A DNA stretch of 64,000 bases, from contig JADJDP010000028.1 in the NCBI GenBank assembly GCA_016702645.1, positions 6,081-70,080 on the forward strand, in the 5' to 3' direction. Positions 38,083 through 48,119 of this stretch are shown here, piece by piece (the stretch's first letter is position 1; every line of letters begins with the position of its first letter). A model generated the notes under the pieces. It made no database searches, was not told the origin of the DNA, and saw only the letters and a program-made list of their open reading frames with translations. The DNA comes from Flavobacteriales bacterium (lineage in GTDB: Bacteria > Bacteroidota > Bacteroidia > Flavobacteriales_F > PHOS-HE28). Position numbers and translations under genes: made by a program.

Positions 38083-40332
38083 CTACTTCTTCGGAGACTT
38101 CACCGTGCCACGCGCGGGTGCAACGATGGTGGCAGGTTCAGCGGGAACAGCCATTTGCGCCTTTGGTTCTTCGGGGGCTTTCCGCTGCACCAGCGTCATC
38201 TCGTTCACCAGGTGCCCGGCACCGGCAAGCTTGTCGATGCACCAGAGCACGTAGCGGATGTCCACGCTGATGGTGCGCTGCAGTTCGGGTTCGAAGGCGA
38301 TGTCGCCGCTCATGGCTTCCCAGTTGCCATCGAAGGCAATGCCGATGAGTTCGCCGTTGCCGTTGATCACCGGGCTGCCGCTGTTACCGCCGGTGATGTC
38401 GTTGTTGCTGATGAAGCAGGTCACGAGTTCGCCGTTCGCATCGGCATACCGTCCATAGTCCTTCTTCAGCAGGAGTTCACGCTCGCGTGCAGGCACGATG
38501 AACTCATCGTTGGTGGGGTCCTCTTTCTCGAGGATGCCCGCCGCCGTGGTCACATGCTTGTAGAACATGCCATCGCCGGGGACATAGCTGCCCACCTGTC
38601 CGTAGGTGAGGCGCATGGTGCTGTTGGCATTTGGGTACCAGCTCTTGGCAGGGTCTTTTTCGCGCATGGCGGCCACCATGAGGCGATAGCCCTTGTCCAG
38701 ATCGCCTTGGCTGGCGTCCACTGCCGGGCCGATGACGTTGCGAAAGTGGTTCAGGCAGCTTTCCGCCGCCGTGAAGCCCATGTCCTTTTGCAGCGCTTTC
38801 AACGTTGGCTTGGCCAGGAAGGCGTCGAGCTTCTTGCGATCGGTGAGGATGCTGCTGGCGAACATCGCCTTGGCCCACGCTTCGAAGTTGCCCTTGTACT
38901 TTTTCTGGATGGTGGCCATGATCTCCGGCTGCATGTCGGCGGCCAGGTCCTCGTGCATCATGCGGAACATGGCTGCGGTCACTTTCTCATCGGTAGCGGG
39001 GTTGTAGTCCTTCCAGAACTCGTCCGCCGCACCTTGCACGCGCGCCACCATGGCGCTCACCTTGGCAGCGTCCTTCGGGTCGGTCGCCAGTTGCATTTTC
39101 AAACCATACAACCGGAAACCGAGCATGACGGCTTCGCTACCAAATGCCGCCTCCTGCATGTAGGTGTTGGCCTTCTCCCACTTGGTCCGATCGGCATAGC
39201 CCTTCTCCAGCAAGGTGATCACATCGCCATACTTGGCCTTGCGGCCGGCATCGGCGTTCACCCATGCCACGAGCGCATCCTCCTGTGCCTTCTTCTTGTC
39301 GTACACATGCAGGCGCTTCAGACCGCGTTGCTGACCGATGAAGTACTTCCAGTAGTTGCTGATGCTCGCGTACTTGCTCGCGTACTGGATCCGCACGGCA
39401 TCGCTCTGGTCCATGTCCTGTTTCATCAGCTCCAGCTTCTTGCCACGGATCTTCACGCGACTGGGCTGTTCGATGTCCAGCGCCAGTTTCACGCCATGGC
39501 TGCTCAGGAAACGATCGGTGCTGCCGGGGTAGCCCATCACCATGGCGAAATCACCCTCCTGCACGCCTTGCAGGCTCACAGGGAAGTGCCACTTCGGTTT
39601 GAAGGGGATGTTGGCTTCGCTGGGATCGGCGGGTTCGCCATCGGGGCCGGTGTACACGCGGAACATGCTGAAGTCACCGGTATGGCGTGGCCACATCCAG
39701 TTGTCGGTGTCGCCACCGAACTTGCCGATGGCGCTGGGCGGGGTGCCCACCAGGCGCACGTCACGGTAGGTCTTGTACACGAAGAGGTAGAACTCGTTCC
39801 CTTCGAACATGATCTTGAAGTCGGCGCTCAAGCCGTTCTCTTTACCAACGGCGGTCTTGAGCTTGCCGGCGATCTCCTGGATCTTCTCACTGCGCGCTTC
39901 CTCGGTCATGTCAGCGGTGAGTTCGCCAAGCACGCGCTCGGTAACATCGTCGATGCGCTGCAGGAAGCTCACGTTGAAACCAGCGGCCAGTTCGTCCTTG
40001 CGGGTCATGGCCCAGAAGCCATCGGTGAGGTAGTCGTGCTCCACGCTGCTGAGGCTCTGGATCGCATCATAGCCACAGTGGTGGTTGGTGAGGAAGAGGC
40101 CTTCGGCGCTCACCATTTCGCCGCTGCAGAAACCGCCGCCCAAACGCACAACGGCGTCCTTGATGCCGCTGCGGTTGATGTCGTAGATGTCCTCGGCCGT
40201 GAGTTTGAAGCCGAGCTTCTGCATCTCGGCTTCGTTGATCTGCTTCAGTTTGGAGAGCAGCCACATGCCCTCGTGGGCCTGCGCACCCATCACCAGGATG
40301 GCGCTGATGCACAGTAGGAGAATACGCTTCAT
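38083..40332 (-). CDS. S46 family dipeptidyl peptidase (DPP7-like)
   Basis: This 749-residue exported serine exopeptidase removes dipeptides from oligopeptides in the periplasm. The start MKRILLLCISAILVMGAQA gives a clear signal peptide. The family's FLTNHHCGYDAIQ (catalytic His), FGGDTDNWMWPRHTGDF and NDITGGNSGSPVINGNGEL (catalytic Ser at residue 651) are seen. The residue after AFD in the AFDGNWEAMSGD segment is Gly; Gly here is known for DPP7 (hydrophobic P1), while Arg marks the acidic-specific DPP11. A Pro/Ala-rich basic tail follows the domain. A perfect TACATTTG box is 32 bp upstream. Such enzymes feed protein-degrading Bacteroidota that live on peptides. Confidence 0.93.
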   Translation of the reverse strand: MKRILLLCISAILVMGAQAHEGMWLLSKLKQINEAEMQKLGFKLTAEDIYDINRSGIKDAVVRLGGGFCSGEMVSAEGLFLTNHHCGYDAIQSLSSVEHDYLTDGFWAMTRKDELAAGFNVSFLQRIDDVTERVLGELTADMTEEARSEKIQEIAGKLKTAVGKENGLSADFKIMFEGNEFYLFVYKTYRDVRLVGTPPSAIGKFGGDTDNWMWPRHTGDFSMFRVYTGPDGEPADPSEANIPFKPKWHFPVSLQGVQEGDFAMVMGYPGSTDRFLSSHGVKLALDIEQPSRVKIRGKKLELMKQDMDQSDAVRIQYASKYASISNYWKYFIGQQRGLKRLHVYDKKKAQEDALVAWVNADAGRKAKYGDVITLLEKGYADRTKWEKANTYMQEAAFGSEAVMLGFRLYGLKMQLATDPKDAAKVSAMVARVQGAADEFWKDYNPATDEKVTAAMFRMMHEDLAADMQPEIMATIQKKYKGNFEAWAKAMFASSILTDRKKLDAFLAKPTLKALQKDMGFTAAESCLNHFRNVIGPAVDASQGDLDKGYRLMVAAMREKDPAKSWYPNANSTMRLTYGQVGSYVPGDGMFYKHVTTAAGILEKEDPTNDEFIVPARERELLLKKDYGRYADANGELVTCFISNNDITGGNSGSPVINGNGELIGIAFDGNWEAMSGDIAFEPELQRTISVDIRYVLWCIDKLAGAGHLVNEMTLVQRKAPEEPKAQMAVPAEPATIVAPARGTVKSPKK

Positions 40333-40364
40333 GATAAGGGTTTCTAGGGGTTGACGAAGGGGGG

Positions 40365-40372
40365 CAAATGTA
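40365..40372 (-). promoter_or_regulatory. -7 box of the S46 peptidase
   Basis: TACATTTG on the minus strand matches TAnnTTTG exactly, 32 bp before the ATG. No correctly spaced -33 TTG was seen. Confidence 0.5.
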
Positions 40373-40443
40373 GGCGGCCAAGGCATCCGGGATGGACCGT
40401 TCAGGGACGAACCGGGGGGCAGGGGACGGAAGCGTGTTGCAGG

Positions 40444-40974
40444 CTACGGCTCTGCCACCAGCGGCTTCCATGGCAAGGGCAACAGCTGTTCGTCGGCGAA
40501 CGCTGCCAAGGCTTTGAAGCCTGCCGGCTGGCCCACCCTACCAATGACCTTTTTGGTCACGCCACCGCCTGAAACGCGGATCACCGTGCTCGGCAGGTCC
40601 GTTACCTCCCCGTCGTACTTGTCCTGCATGGCGAAGAATCCCAGGCTCTCGGCCTTGTTGAACAGCGCCAACATGGTGGCTTGGTCCACACGGGTCGTGT
40701 GCTTGCCTTGTTTTTCCATGTTGCTGCGGCCATCATAGGTGGCGAAGCCGCTGCGGTACACCTCGATCCGGTAGGCCTTGCATGTGCCGAAGCACGGTGT
40801 GCGTTCCATGCTGAAGAAAAGGGAATCGGATCTCTCCGCACCGCCGAGGATCGGTACGCTTTGGATCGGTGTGCCTGTCGGCTCCACCGGGGGTGGTGGC
40901 GGTACGTCGTCGGCCACCGCGCGCTTCTCGTTGTGGCACGCGAGCAACCCAAAGACCAGCACTGGAAGGATCAT
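40444..40974 (-). CDS. DUF6438 lipoprotein
   Basis: This 176-residue lipoprotein has the lipobox LLAC near residue 13. After a Pro-rich linker (DDVPPPPPVEPTG) the body begins SLFFSMERTPCFGTCKAYRIEVYRSG, the hallmark of DUF6438 (short strand, RTPCFGTC, then Tyr-rich strands). It continues with alternating strands and Gly turns. Its function is unknown. Its ATG lies inside the C-terminal codons of yidC as read, in a different frame; the sequence GGAGGACGAACATGA suggests an ATGA stop/start overlap in the true genome (see yidC). Confidence 0.72.
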   Translation of the reverse strand: MILPVLVFGLLACHNEKRAVADDVPPPPPVEPTGTPIQSVPILGGAERSDSLFFSMERTPCFGTCKAYRIEVYRSGFATYDGRSNMEKQGKHTTRVDQATMLALFNKAESLGFFAMQDKYDGEVTDLPSTVIRVSGGGVTKKVIGRVGQPAGFKALAAFADEQLLPLPWKPLVAEP

Positions 40975-42847
40975 GTTCGTCCTCCAGGCGTTGGGCCCAA
41001 CGGCTCTTCTTCTTGGGGGTCTTCATGTTCAAGAGCAACTGCGCGCGGATCTTGTCTTCGTTCACGAACCAGCTCTTGAGCAGGGTCATTTGAAGGATGC
41101 TGATCACGTTGGCCAGCAAGTAGTAGTAGCTCAGGCCCGCACTGAAGTTGTTCAGGAAGAAGAGCATCATGATCGGGAAGAGCCAGATCAGGAGCTTCAT
41201 GCTGGGCATGCCCTGTTGCGTGGGCATCTGCTTCTGGTTGATGAGCGAGTACACGATGGTACTGGCTGCCATGAGCAGGGTGAAGAGGCTGACGTGATCG
41301 CCGTAGGCGGGAATGGTGAAAGGCAGATCGAGCACGCTGTCATAGCTGCTCAGATCGTCGGCCCACAGGAACTTCTCCTGCCGCAGTTCGATGCTCGCCG
41401 GGAAGAAGCGGAACATGGCGTACAGGATGGGCATCTGCACCAGCATGGGCAAGCACCCGCTGGCGGGGTTCACCCCGGCCTTGCGGTACAACTCCATGGT
41501 GGCCTGCTGCTTCTTCAACGCGTCGCCGTCCTTGTGCTTCTCGTTGATCACGTCCATCTCCGGCTTCAGCACGCGCATCTTGGTGCTCGCCACCAGGTTC
41601 TTGTAGGTGAGCGGCATCAACAGCAGCTTGATCACGATGGTGAGCACCAGGATGATGATGCCGTAGTTCCATCCCCAGCCATCGAGCCAGTTGAAGATGG
41701 GGATCACCAGCCACTGGTTCATCCATCCGAAGATGCCCCAACCCAGATCGATGATCTTCTCGAACTCGGGCAGCTCGGTGGCCTTCAGGGTGCCGTAGTG
41801 GTTGGGCCCGAGGTAGAAGCGCATGTCCACGCTGGGGGCTGCACCGCGCTCCTTCTCGAAGTAGAGCGTTGCCTCGTAGCGCTTCGTATGTGCGCTGTCC
41901 GTGAGCGGTACAATGGCGAGTTCACTACCGTTGCTCGCGAAGCCCTCATTGCTCACCATGGCCACTGTGAAGAAGTCCTGCTTGAAGGCGACCCAGTTCG
42001 TTCGGCCTTCCAACTTCTGCTCATCCGCCTCGGTCTCGCTCAGGTAGTCGCGATCGGCGCTGAAGTACTTATAGTACACACCGCACTTCTGCTGCTCGGT
42101 CGGTTGGTGCTTTTCGTTGTTGCGCCCCACCAGGTCCCAATGGAACACCAGGTTGCGTGCATCCACTTCCTCGGCCATCGAAACGAACTCGGCCTTGGCA
42201 TCCATGAAGAAGGAGCTGCTGTCCAAGTGGTAGGTGATCCGCAGGAACTTCGCTGGATCGCCGGTGGAAGCCCGCAATACCACGGCATCCGTGTCCTTCC
42301 GTTCGACCGTGAAGAAGAGGTCCTGTGTGCTGATGTCCGTCTTGCCCACGATGAACTTGAACTCGTAGGCGCCACTGTCGGGATCGGCAAGGAGCAGCGG
42401 TGTTTTGTGGTAGGTCTGGTACTGCTTCAGCAGCATCATGGTGGGCCGTGCACCGTGCGTGCTGATGCTCACTTGCAGATGATCGTTCGCGATGGTGACC
42501 TCCTCGGCAGTGCCTTGCGATGCGGGCTGGAACACACTGAACTTCTGAGCGAGCGCAGCACTGCGCAGACTGTCCACCAAGGCACTATCGGCAGCCGCTA
42601 GTAAGCGGTCCTCCTGCGTGATGCTGGTGTCAACGATACCCTGGGCTACAACACCACTGTCGCCGCGCTCCTTCAATTCCAAGGCCGCACTTTCTTCTTT
42701 CGCGCGCTTCTCCAGTTCCAGGGTCGCGAGGCTGTCGATGGACCGCTGTTGGGCGGCAAGCTCCTCTTCGCTCGGCATGGTGTACCATGTGTAGCCGAAG
42801 AGGATGGCAACGATGAGTACGATGCCGATGACTGAATTGCGATCCAT
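40733..42847 (-). CDS. yidC: Membrane protein insertase YidC (3' end probably disturbed)
   Basis: This inner-membrane insertase works with or without SecYEG. Start ATG at 42847 (MDRNSVIGIVLIVAILFGYTWY, the first helix). A large periplasmic domain follows (about residues 60-330), then the Oxa1-like core with YGIIILVLTIVIKLLLMPLTYK, a Met-rich cytosolic loop and KQMPTQQGMPSMKLLIWLFPIMM. As read, the frame continues 79 residues past KKKSRWAQRLEDE and overlaps half of the DUF6438 gene in another frame, which is implausible. A one-base deletion near 40978 would end the protein at the TGA overlapping ATGA at 40971-40974. A perfect TATCTTTG box lies 33 bp upstream. The core is intact. Confidence 0.92.
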   Translation of the reverse strand: MDRNSVIGIVLIVAILFGYTWYTMPSEEELAAQQRSIDSLATLELEKRAKEESAALELKERGDSGVVAQGIVDTSITQEDRLLAAADSALVDSLRSAALAQKFSVFQPASQGTAEEVTIANDHLQVSISTHGARPTMMLLKQYQTYHKTPLLLADPDSGAYEFKFIVGKTDISTQDLFFTVERKDTDAVVLRASTGDPAKFLRITYHLDSSSFFMDAKAEFVSMAEEVDARNLVFHWDLVGRNNEKHQPTEQQKCGVYYKYFSADRDYLSETEADEQKLEGRTNWVAFKQDFFTVAMVSNEGFASNGSELAIVPLTDSAHTKRYEATLYFEKERGAAPSVDMRFYLGPNHYGTLKATELPEFEKIIDLGWGIFGWMNQWLVIPIFNWLDGWGWNYGIIILVLTIVIKLLLMPLTYKNLVASTKMRVLKPEMDVINEKHKDGDALKKQQATMELYRKAGVNPASGCLPMLVQMPILYAMFRFFPASIELRQEKFLWADDLSSYDSVLDLPFTIPAYGDHVSLFTLLMAASTIVYSLINQKQMPTQQGMPSMKLLIWLFPIMMLFFLNNFSAGLSYYYLLANVISILQMTLLKSWFVNEDKIRAQLLLNMKTPKKKSRWAQRLEDEHDPSSAGLWVARVPQREARGGRRRTATTPGGADRHTDPKRTDPRRCGEIRFPFLQHGTHTVLRHMQGLPDRGVPQRLRHL

Positions 42848-42880
42848 GCGTGCGCGCCAACAGGCGCAGTTGAAGGGCGC

Positions 42881-42888
42881 CAAAGATA
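42881..42888 (-). promoter_or_regulatory. yidC: -7 box of yidC
   Basis: TATCTTTG on the minus strand matches TAnnTTTG exactly, 33 bp before the yidC ATG and after the pyrG stop, so yidC can be transcribed separately from pyrG. Confidence 0.5.
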
Positions 42889-42952
42889 GACGGCTGGTTC
42901 ATGTGCTCGCGCGGGCCCTTTCGGCTGATACACAAGCGGTAAAAAGCGTGGC

Positions 42953-44536
42953 TCAGGCCTCGGCTTTCTGCACTGGCTGCGCAACTCCATGCTTCATGGC
43001 AGCGCGCACGAACTCCACGAAGAGCGGATGCGGCTTGGCCACGGTGCTGCGGTACTCCGGGTGGAATTGCACACCGATGAACCACGGGTGGTCCTTCAAT
43101 TCCACGATCTCCACGAGCTTGCCTTGCGGGTTGATGCCCGTTGCGAGCATACCGGCCTTGGCGTATGCGCTCAGGTAGGTGTTGTTGAACTCGTAGCGGT
43201 GCCGGTGGCGCTCGGTGATGTCGCGTTTCTTGTACACGCTGCGCGCCAGGCTATCCTCTTCCAACTTGCACGGATAGGCACCCAAGCGCATCGTACCGCC
43301 TTTGTTCTCGATGCTCTTCTGCTCCTCCATCATCGCGATCACCGGGTGGGTGGTGTCGGCGTTCATTTCGGTGCTGTTGGCGTCGGCATAGCCCAAAACG
43401 TTCCGGCCGAACTCGATCACCGCGCACTGCATGCCCAGGCAGATACCAAGGAAGGGCACCTTGTTCTCCCGGGCGTACTTGATCGCTTCGATCTTGCCTT
43501 CGATGCCGCGGTGCCCGAAGCCCGGTGCGACGAGGATCCCGGCAAGACCGCTGAGGTGTTTCGATACGTTCTTGGTGGTGAGCTTCTCGCTGTGCACCCA
43601 CTTGATGTGGACCTTGGTTTCGCTTTCCGCACCCGCATGCTCCAAGGCTTCCTTGATGCTCTTGTACGCGTCCTTCAACTCCACGTACTTGCCTACCAAC
43701 CCGATGTGCACTTCGGCCTTGGGGTTCTTGTACCGGCGCAGGAAATCGTTCCAGCGGGTAAGGTCCGCATCGGGGAAGGTGGCGATCCCCAGTTTGCGTA
43801 GCACCACTTCATCGAGCCGCTCTTGCAACATCAACAGGGGCACATCATAGATGGTTTCCGCATCGCGGCTTTCGATGACGGCATCGGCGTCCACGTTGCA
43901 GACCAGTACATCGGGCTGCACACCCAGGCTCAGGAGTTCCTTCACGCTGTGCTGCGTGGGTTTGGTCTTCAATTCACCCGTGGTGCCCAAGTAGGGGAGC
44001 AGCGTCAGGTGGATGGTGAGGCAATCGCGGCCCTTGGACCACTTCAGCTGGCGAATGGCTTCCAAGTAGGGGAGGCTTTCGATATCACCCACAGTGCCGC
44101 CCACCTCGGTGATCACGAAGTCATAGATGCCCTTGCGCCCCAAGGCTTGGATGTGCGCCTTGATCTCATCGGTGATGTGCGGTATCACCTGTACGGTCTT
44201 GCCGAGGTACTCGCCCCTGCGCTCCTTGTTGATGACGTTCTGGTAGATGCGCCCCGTGGTGATGTTGTTCGCCTTGCTCGTGGGAACGTCCAGGAAGCGC
44301 TCGTAATGGCCAAGGTCGAGGTCGGTCTCCGCACCATCCTCGGTCACGAAACACTCACCGTGCTCGTACGGGTTGAGGGTGCCGGGGTCCACATTGATGT
44401 ACGGGTCCAGCTTTTGGATGGTCACCGTGAAGCCACGTGCTTGCAGCAACTTGGCAAGGCTGGCGCTGATGATGCCCTTGCCAAGGCTGGAGGTCACGCC
44501 TCCGGTAACGAAAATGTACTTGGTGGAGCCCGTCAT
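42953..44536 (-). CDS. pyrG: CTP synthase
   Basis: This 527-residue enzyme makes CTP from UTP, ATP and glutamine. Seen are the synthetase P-loop YIFVTGGVTSSLGKGIISAS, INVDPGTLNPYEHGE, ITEVGGTVGDIESLPYLEA and the class I glutamine amidotransferase domain: nucleophile Cys in FLGICLGMQCAVIEF and the final His-Glu pair in VQFHPEYRS. The longer frame upstream of MTGSTKYIF is not part of the protein. It lies upstream of yidC on the same strand with a 105-bp gap. It is intact and of the usual length. Confidence 0.97.
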   Translation of the reverse strand: MTGSTKYIFVTGGVTSSLGKGIISASLAKLLQARGFTVTIQKLDPYINVDPGTLNPYEHGECFVTEDGAETDLDLGHYERFLDVPTSKANNITTGRIYQNVINKERRGEYLGKTVQVIPHITDEIKAHIQALGRKGIYDFVITEVGGTVGDIESLPYLEAIRQLKWSKGRDCLTIHLTLLPYLGTTGELKTKPTQHSVKELLSLGVQPDVLVCNVDADAVIESRDAETIYDVPLLMLQERLDEVVLRKLGIATFPDADLTRWNDFLRRYKNPKAEVHIGLVGKYVELKDAYKSIKEALEHAGAESETKVHIKWVHSEKLTTKNVSKHLSGLAGILVAPGFGHRGIEGKIEAIKYARENKVPFLGICLGMQCAVIEFGRNVLGYADANSTEMNADTTHPVIAMMEEQKSIENKGGTMRLGAYPCKLEEDSLARSVYKKRDITERHRHRYEFNNTYLSAYAKAGMLATGINPQGKLVEIVELKDHPWFIGVQFHPEYRSTVAKPHPLFVEFVRAAMKHGVAQPVQKAEA

Positions 44537-44760
44537 CGCTGGTGGATGGCGTCCACCAACAGATGGACCGCGATCACGGGGTGTAAAGGTAACTACCCCG
44601 TGCCTTCGGTCGGCGATCCATGGACCGGTCGCGTGGTCCTGACCGCGGATCACAGGCGGCCCAGGGCGGCAGTGGCTCGATGGGTGCCCGGTGTTTCGAT
44701 ACGCGCACAGTAGTTTCGCTCGGAGCGGTCGGCGTCGCGCGACCCCTTCCAACAACCCGT

Positions 44761-45639
44761 ATGTCGGACTTTTTGCAGAAGTACGTGGACTTCGTTCGCG
44801 GAGTGGTGCTCGACTACGAGTTCGATCCCGACCATCTGCTCATGAGCCTTGGCATGGTTGCGTTGGTGCTGTTGATCGATCTGGCCTATACCGGCTTTCG
44901 AGGCTCAGCGCTCGATCGGATCCTGGTGTTCGATCGCTCCGCACGCATGGACCTGGTCTATTACCTCTTGGATGCGTTCAAGTTGTTCTCGCTGGTCTCC
45001 TTCCTGGTCACCTTCGGTGTTTGCTATGCACTGGTGGGCTTGGTCCAAGGTCTTTGGTCGGAGCCGTTGCTGCCCATGGTGAACGAGCATGTGAAGTTCG
45101 TGCTCGTGTTCCTGCTCTCCGACCTGAAGAACTATGTGCGGCACTATGTCTTCCACCGCGTGGACTTCCTGTGGAACCTTCATGCCGTGCACCACTCCGC
45201 CACCAGCTTCACGGTGTTCACCACGAGTCGCGGGCATTTCATCGAGTTGGAGATCAGTCGTTTTTTCGATGTGTTGCCGCTGATGCTGTTGGGTCTGCCG
45301 CTCCACACCTATTTCCTGCTGCGGTTCATCGTGCAGGTGCAGCAGTTGATCATCCACTCGTCCATCGCCTCCGATTGGGGTTGGATCGGACGGTACGTGC
45401 TGGTGTCACCCGCCGCGCATCGCGTTCATCATTCCATCGAGGAAAGGCACTTCAACCGGAACTACGCTTCCATCTTCATCTTTTGGGACCGGCTCTTCGG
45501 CACGTATCACAAGGCGGAGAAGGTCGCAGCGATCGGCATACCCGCCGATCCATACAACAGGGGCATCGTCCGCGATACCGTGACGGCGGTCCGCTTATCG
45601 CTCGGAACGCTTTATCGAAGGTTGAGCCCGAGGCGCTAG
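44761..45639 (+). CDS. Fatty acid hydroxylase / sterol desaturase superfamily protein
   Basis: This 292-residue membrane di-iron enzyme has about four hydrophobic helices and the superfamily's His clusters: DLKNYVRHYVFHRVDFLWNLHAVHHSA (HxxxxH..HxxHH) and AAHRVHHSIEERHFNRNYAS, then WDRLFGTYHKAEK. These bind two irons for O2-dependent hydroxylation or desaturation of lipids. The substrate cannot be told from sequence; Bacteroidota members act on carotenoids, sulfonolipids or alkyl chains. Start is ATG at 44761 (MSDFLQKY), 42 bp after a TAGTTTCG box, divergent from pyrG, with 224 bp between. Confidence 0.85.
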   Translation: MSDFLQKYVDFVRGVVLDYEFDPDHLLMSLGMVALVLLIDLAYTGFRGSALDRILVFDRSARMDLVYYLLDAFKLFSLVSFLVTFGVCYALVGLVQGLWSEPLLPMVNEHVKFVLVFLLSDLKNYVRHYVFHRVDFLWNLHAVHHSATSFTVFTTSRGHFIELEISRFFDVLPLMLLGLPLHTYFLLRFIVQVQQLIIHSSIASDWGWIGRYVLVSPAAHRVHHSIEERHFNRNYASIFIFWDRLFGTYHKAEKVAAIGIPADPYNRGIVRDTVTAVRLSLGTLYRRLSPRR

Positions 45640-45646
45640 GGAACGA

Positions 45647-47998
45647 TCAGAACTTGTAGCTGATCCCGACGCTCGGGAGCAATGGCAATTGGTCCACGCG
45701 CTCGAAGCGCACCCGATCGAAGTAGAAGATGTTCTTGCGGTCGAGCGCGTTGGTGAGGCTGAAGTCCACCTCGAGCTGGCGGTGCTCATCGAAGCGCCAT
45801 GTCTTCGTAACGCCGAGATCCACGCGCGCATAATCCGGCAGCCGGTAGCTGTTCAGGTTGCCGAAGATGGTCGTGAGGTCGGCGTTGCTGTTGGCGTAGT
45901 TGGTGTTGATGTCCCCGTTGAAGGGAACCGAACCATAGAAGCCTTGTGTGGGAGTGAAGGGGAAGCCCGATCCATAATTCCACCGCGCGTTCACCTTCCA
46001 TGCGTCGAACTTGCCGAAGGCATAGCTGGCCACGAGGTTCACGTTGTGCCGACGGTCCCAAACAGGGTTGTACTCCTGCACGCCATCGAAGCGGTCAACA
46101 TACGTGTAGCTGTAAACCGCCCACAGGTAGAGCTTGTCCTTCTCGTACTTCAGTTGAAGGTCGGCACCGTAGGCATAGCCGCTCTCCACGATGTAGTCCT
46201 TCTTCAACGCATCCGGCTTGTCGGCGAATTCCGGTGTGTCGTTGAAATACTTGTTGCGGTTCAGGTTGGTCACCTGGCGGAAGTCCTTCAAGTAGCCCTC
46301 CACGTTCACCGTGAGTTCGCGGGTGAGGTCGTACTCGAAACCTGCGACGTAATGGTTGGCGCGCTGCAGGGTCCTTCAGTTCGCGCGTGGTGCCATCGCG
46401 CTGGGGAACGGTGCTTGGCAGGTTCTCCGGCGCGGAGAGGAAGCCGTAGAAAAGGTTCACCACATCGCGATCGTTGTTGGCGGCCACCAGGTTCTGGCTG
46501 TAACGCCCGGCGGCCAGCTTGAAGCGGAGGTTCTCGTTGATGTTCCACTTGAACCCGAAGCGAGGTTCGATGTTGGGCACCGAGAGCGAAGCGTAGTAGT
46601 GCAGGCGCAACCCTGGATCGATGATGAAGCGGTGCGAGTACGCAGCGGTGGCCGGAGCCTTGCCGATGTTGAGCCGGTAGTTGAAGTAGCCTGCGATCTC
46701 CGAGGTGTTCTGTTCCTGCTCGTAGGTGCGTCCCAGGCTGTTGAAGAAGCTGAAGTTGGTGCGGAAGCCGAGCACCTCGATGCCGTAGCGCGCCTCGTTG
46801 GCCCCCATGAAGTACTTGAAGTTGAGCGCTCCGTTGAAGCCGGTGATCTGGCTTGTACGCGGGGGCAGGTCGCCTTCCACGAGTTGCAGATCGTAGTTGC
46901 TGTAGGAGAACACACCGTCGATGAGCACTGCGGAACCTGCAGGGACCAGCACGAAATTGGTGCCAGCACCCCAGTTCTCCCAATCCAGATCGCTCACTCC
47001 CTGGTAGTTCACCCCATCGGTGAAGTCGAACCCGAAGAGGTTGAACTTGCTGCCGTTCGCACCATTGAAGCTAACCTTGCCGTACGCATCGGTGAAGGTG
47101 AACGGCAACTGTCCGTTGTTCACGTTCTCATAGAAGATCTTGCTGCTCTCGGTCAAGTAGCTGTGACGGAAATTGAGCAGGTAGGAACTGGAACCATCAC
47201 CCGGTTCCTTTTGCTTCTTGATCGGTCCTTCGAGCAGGGCCTTGGCCGCGAAGGTGCTGGCGGCCACGCGACCGCTCATGCGGGTCTTGTTGCCATCGCG
47301 CGTGGTGATGTCCATCACCGAACTGATGCGACCGCCGTGTTCCGCGTTGAAGCCCGCTGTGTAGATGTCCGCGTTGCGGATGATGTCATTGTCGAACACG
47401 CTGAACAGGCCGATGCTGTGGAAGGGATTGTACAGGACCATGCCGTCCATCATCACCTTGTTCATGATGGGTGATCCTCCACGCACGTACAACTGGCCCC
47501 CTTGATCACCGGTGAAGATGACACCCGGCACCACTTGCAGGTATTGCGCAAGGTCGGCCTCGCCACCGATGGCCGGTAGCCGTTCGATCTGTTTCGGGGT
47601 GAGCTTGGTGACGCCGATGCGCACCTGGTTCTGCGCTTCCTGCTTCTCGCCCTTCACCTCGAAATCCTGCAGTTGCGTCGCCGATTTCGGGATGTACAGT
47701 TTCTCGGTGAGGATCTGGCCGCTTGCAACGGTCACGGTCTTCTCGGTCGTTTCGTATCCGATGAAGGACACGACCAGCGTTTGCGCTCCCACCGGCACCT
47801 TCGTGATGGAGAAGTAGCCGTTCACATCGGTTGCCGCGCCCTTGGCGCTCCCTTGAGGATCACGTTCGTGAAGATCAACGGCTCACCCGTTTCCTTGTCG
47901 TACAGGAAGCCCCGGATGGTGCCGGTTTGCGCCACCAGGATGAAGGAGAACGAAAGGAGCGCAGCGGTGAGGCTGAACTTGAGAAATGCACGCATCAT
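45647..47998 (-). CDS. TonB-dependent receptor with carboxypeptidase-like domain (two frameshifts)
   Basis: This is an outer-membrane protein of about 783 residues. A signal peptide ending SFILVAQ leads into a carboxypeptidase regulatory-like domain (GTIRGFLYDKETGEPL, ending SFIGYETTEKTV), then a plug domain (RLPAIGGEADLAQYLQVVPGV, GGQLYVRGGSP) and a 22-strand-type barrel ending PLLPSVGISYKF. The frame breaks near 47851 (a C-run; expected ILKGSAKGAATD) and near 46370 (CCC where CC gives LKDLQRANHY). One base at each restores the frame. Such receptors import large or scarce ligands; no SusD partner is adjacent, so it may be a solitary receptor for a siderophore-like or oligomeric ligand. Confidence 0.87.
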
Positions 47999-48119
47999 GG
48001 GCAGGGTTCCTAGCAGGCGTTTTCGTCCCGGTTTTTCGGGAGGCGGCTAAGGTAGAAGAAGGCCCCGCACGAAGACCGCGCCGTTGCATGGACGATGGGT
48101 GCCGGTGGTTGGAACGCGC

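Noticed and set aside
37909..40317. 802-codon open frame on the plus strand
   Set aside because: It is antisense to the S46 peptidase and DUF2157 genes, which have clear motifs and signal sequences. The plus-strand translation is low-complexity and lacks any domain; long antisense frames are common in GC-rich coding DNA.
40778..42601. 607-codon open frame on the plus strand
   Set aside because: It is a shadow of yidC; His/Leu/Gln-rich with no recognisable fold.
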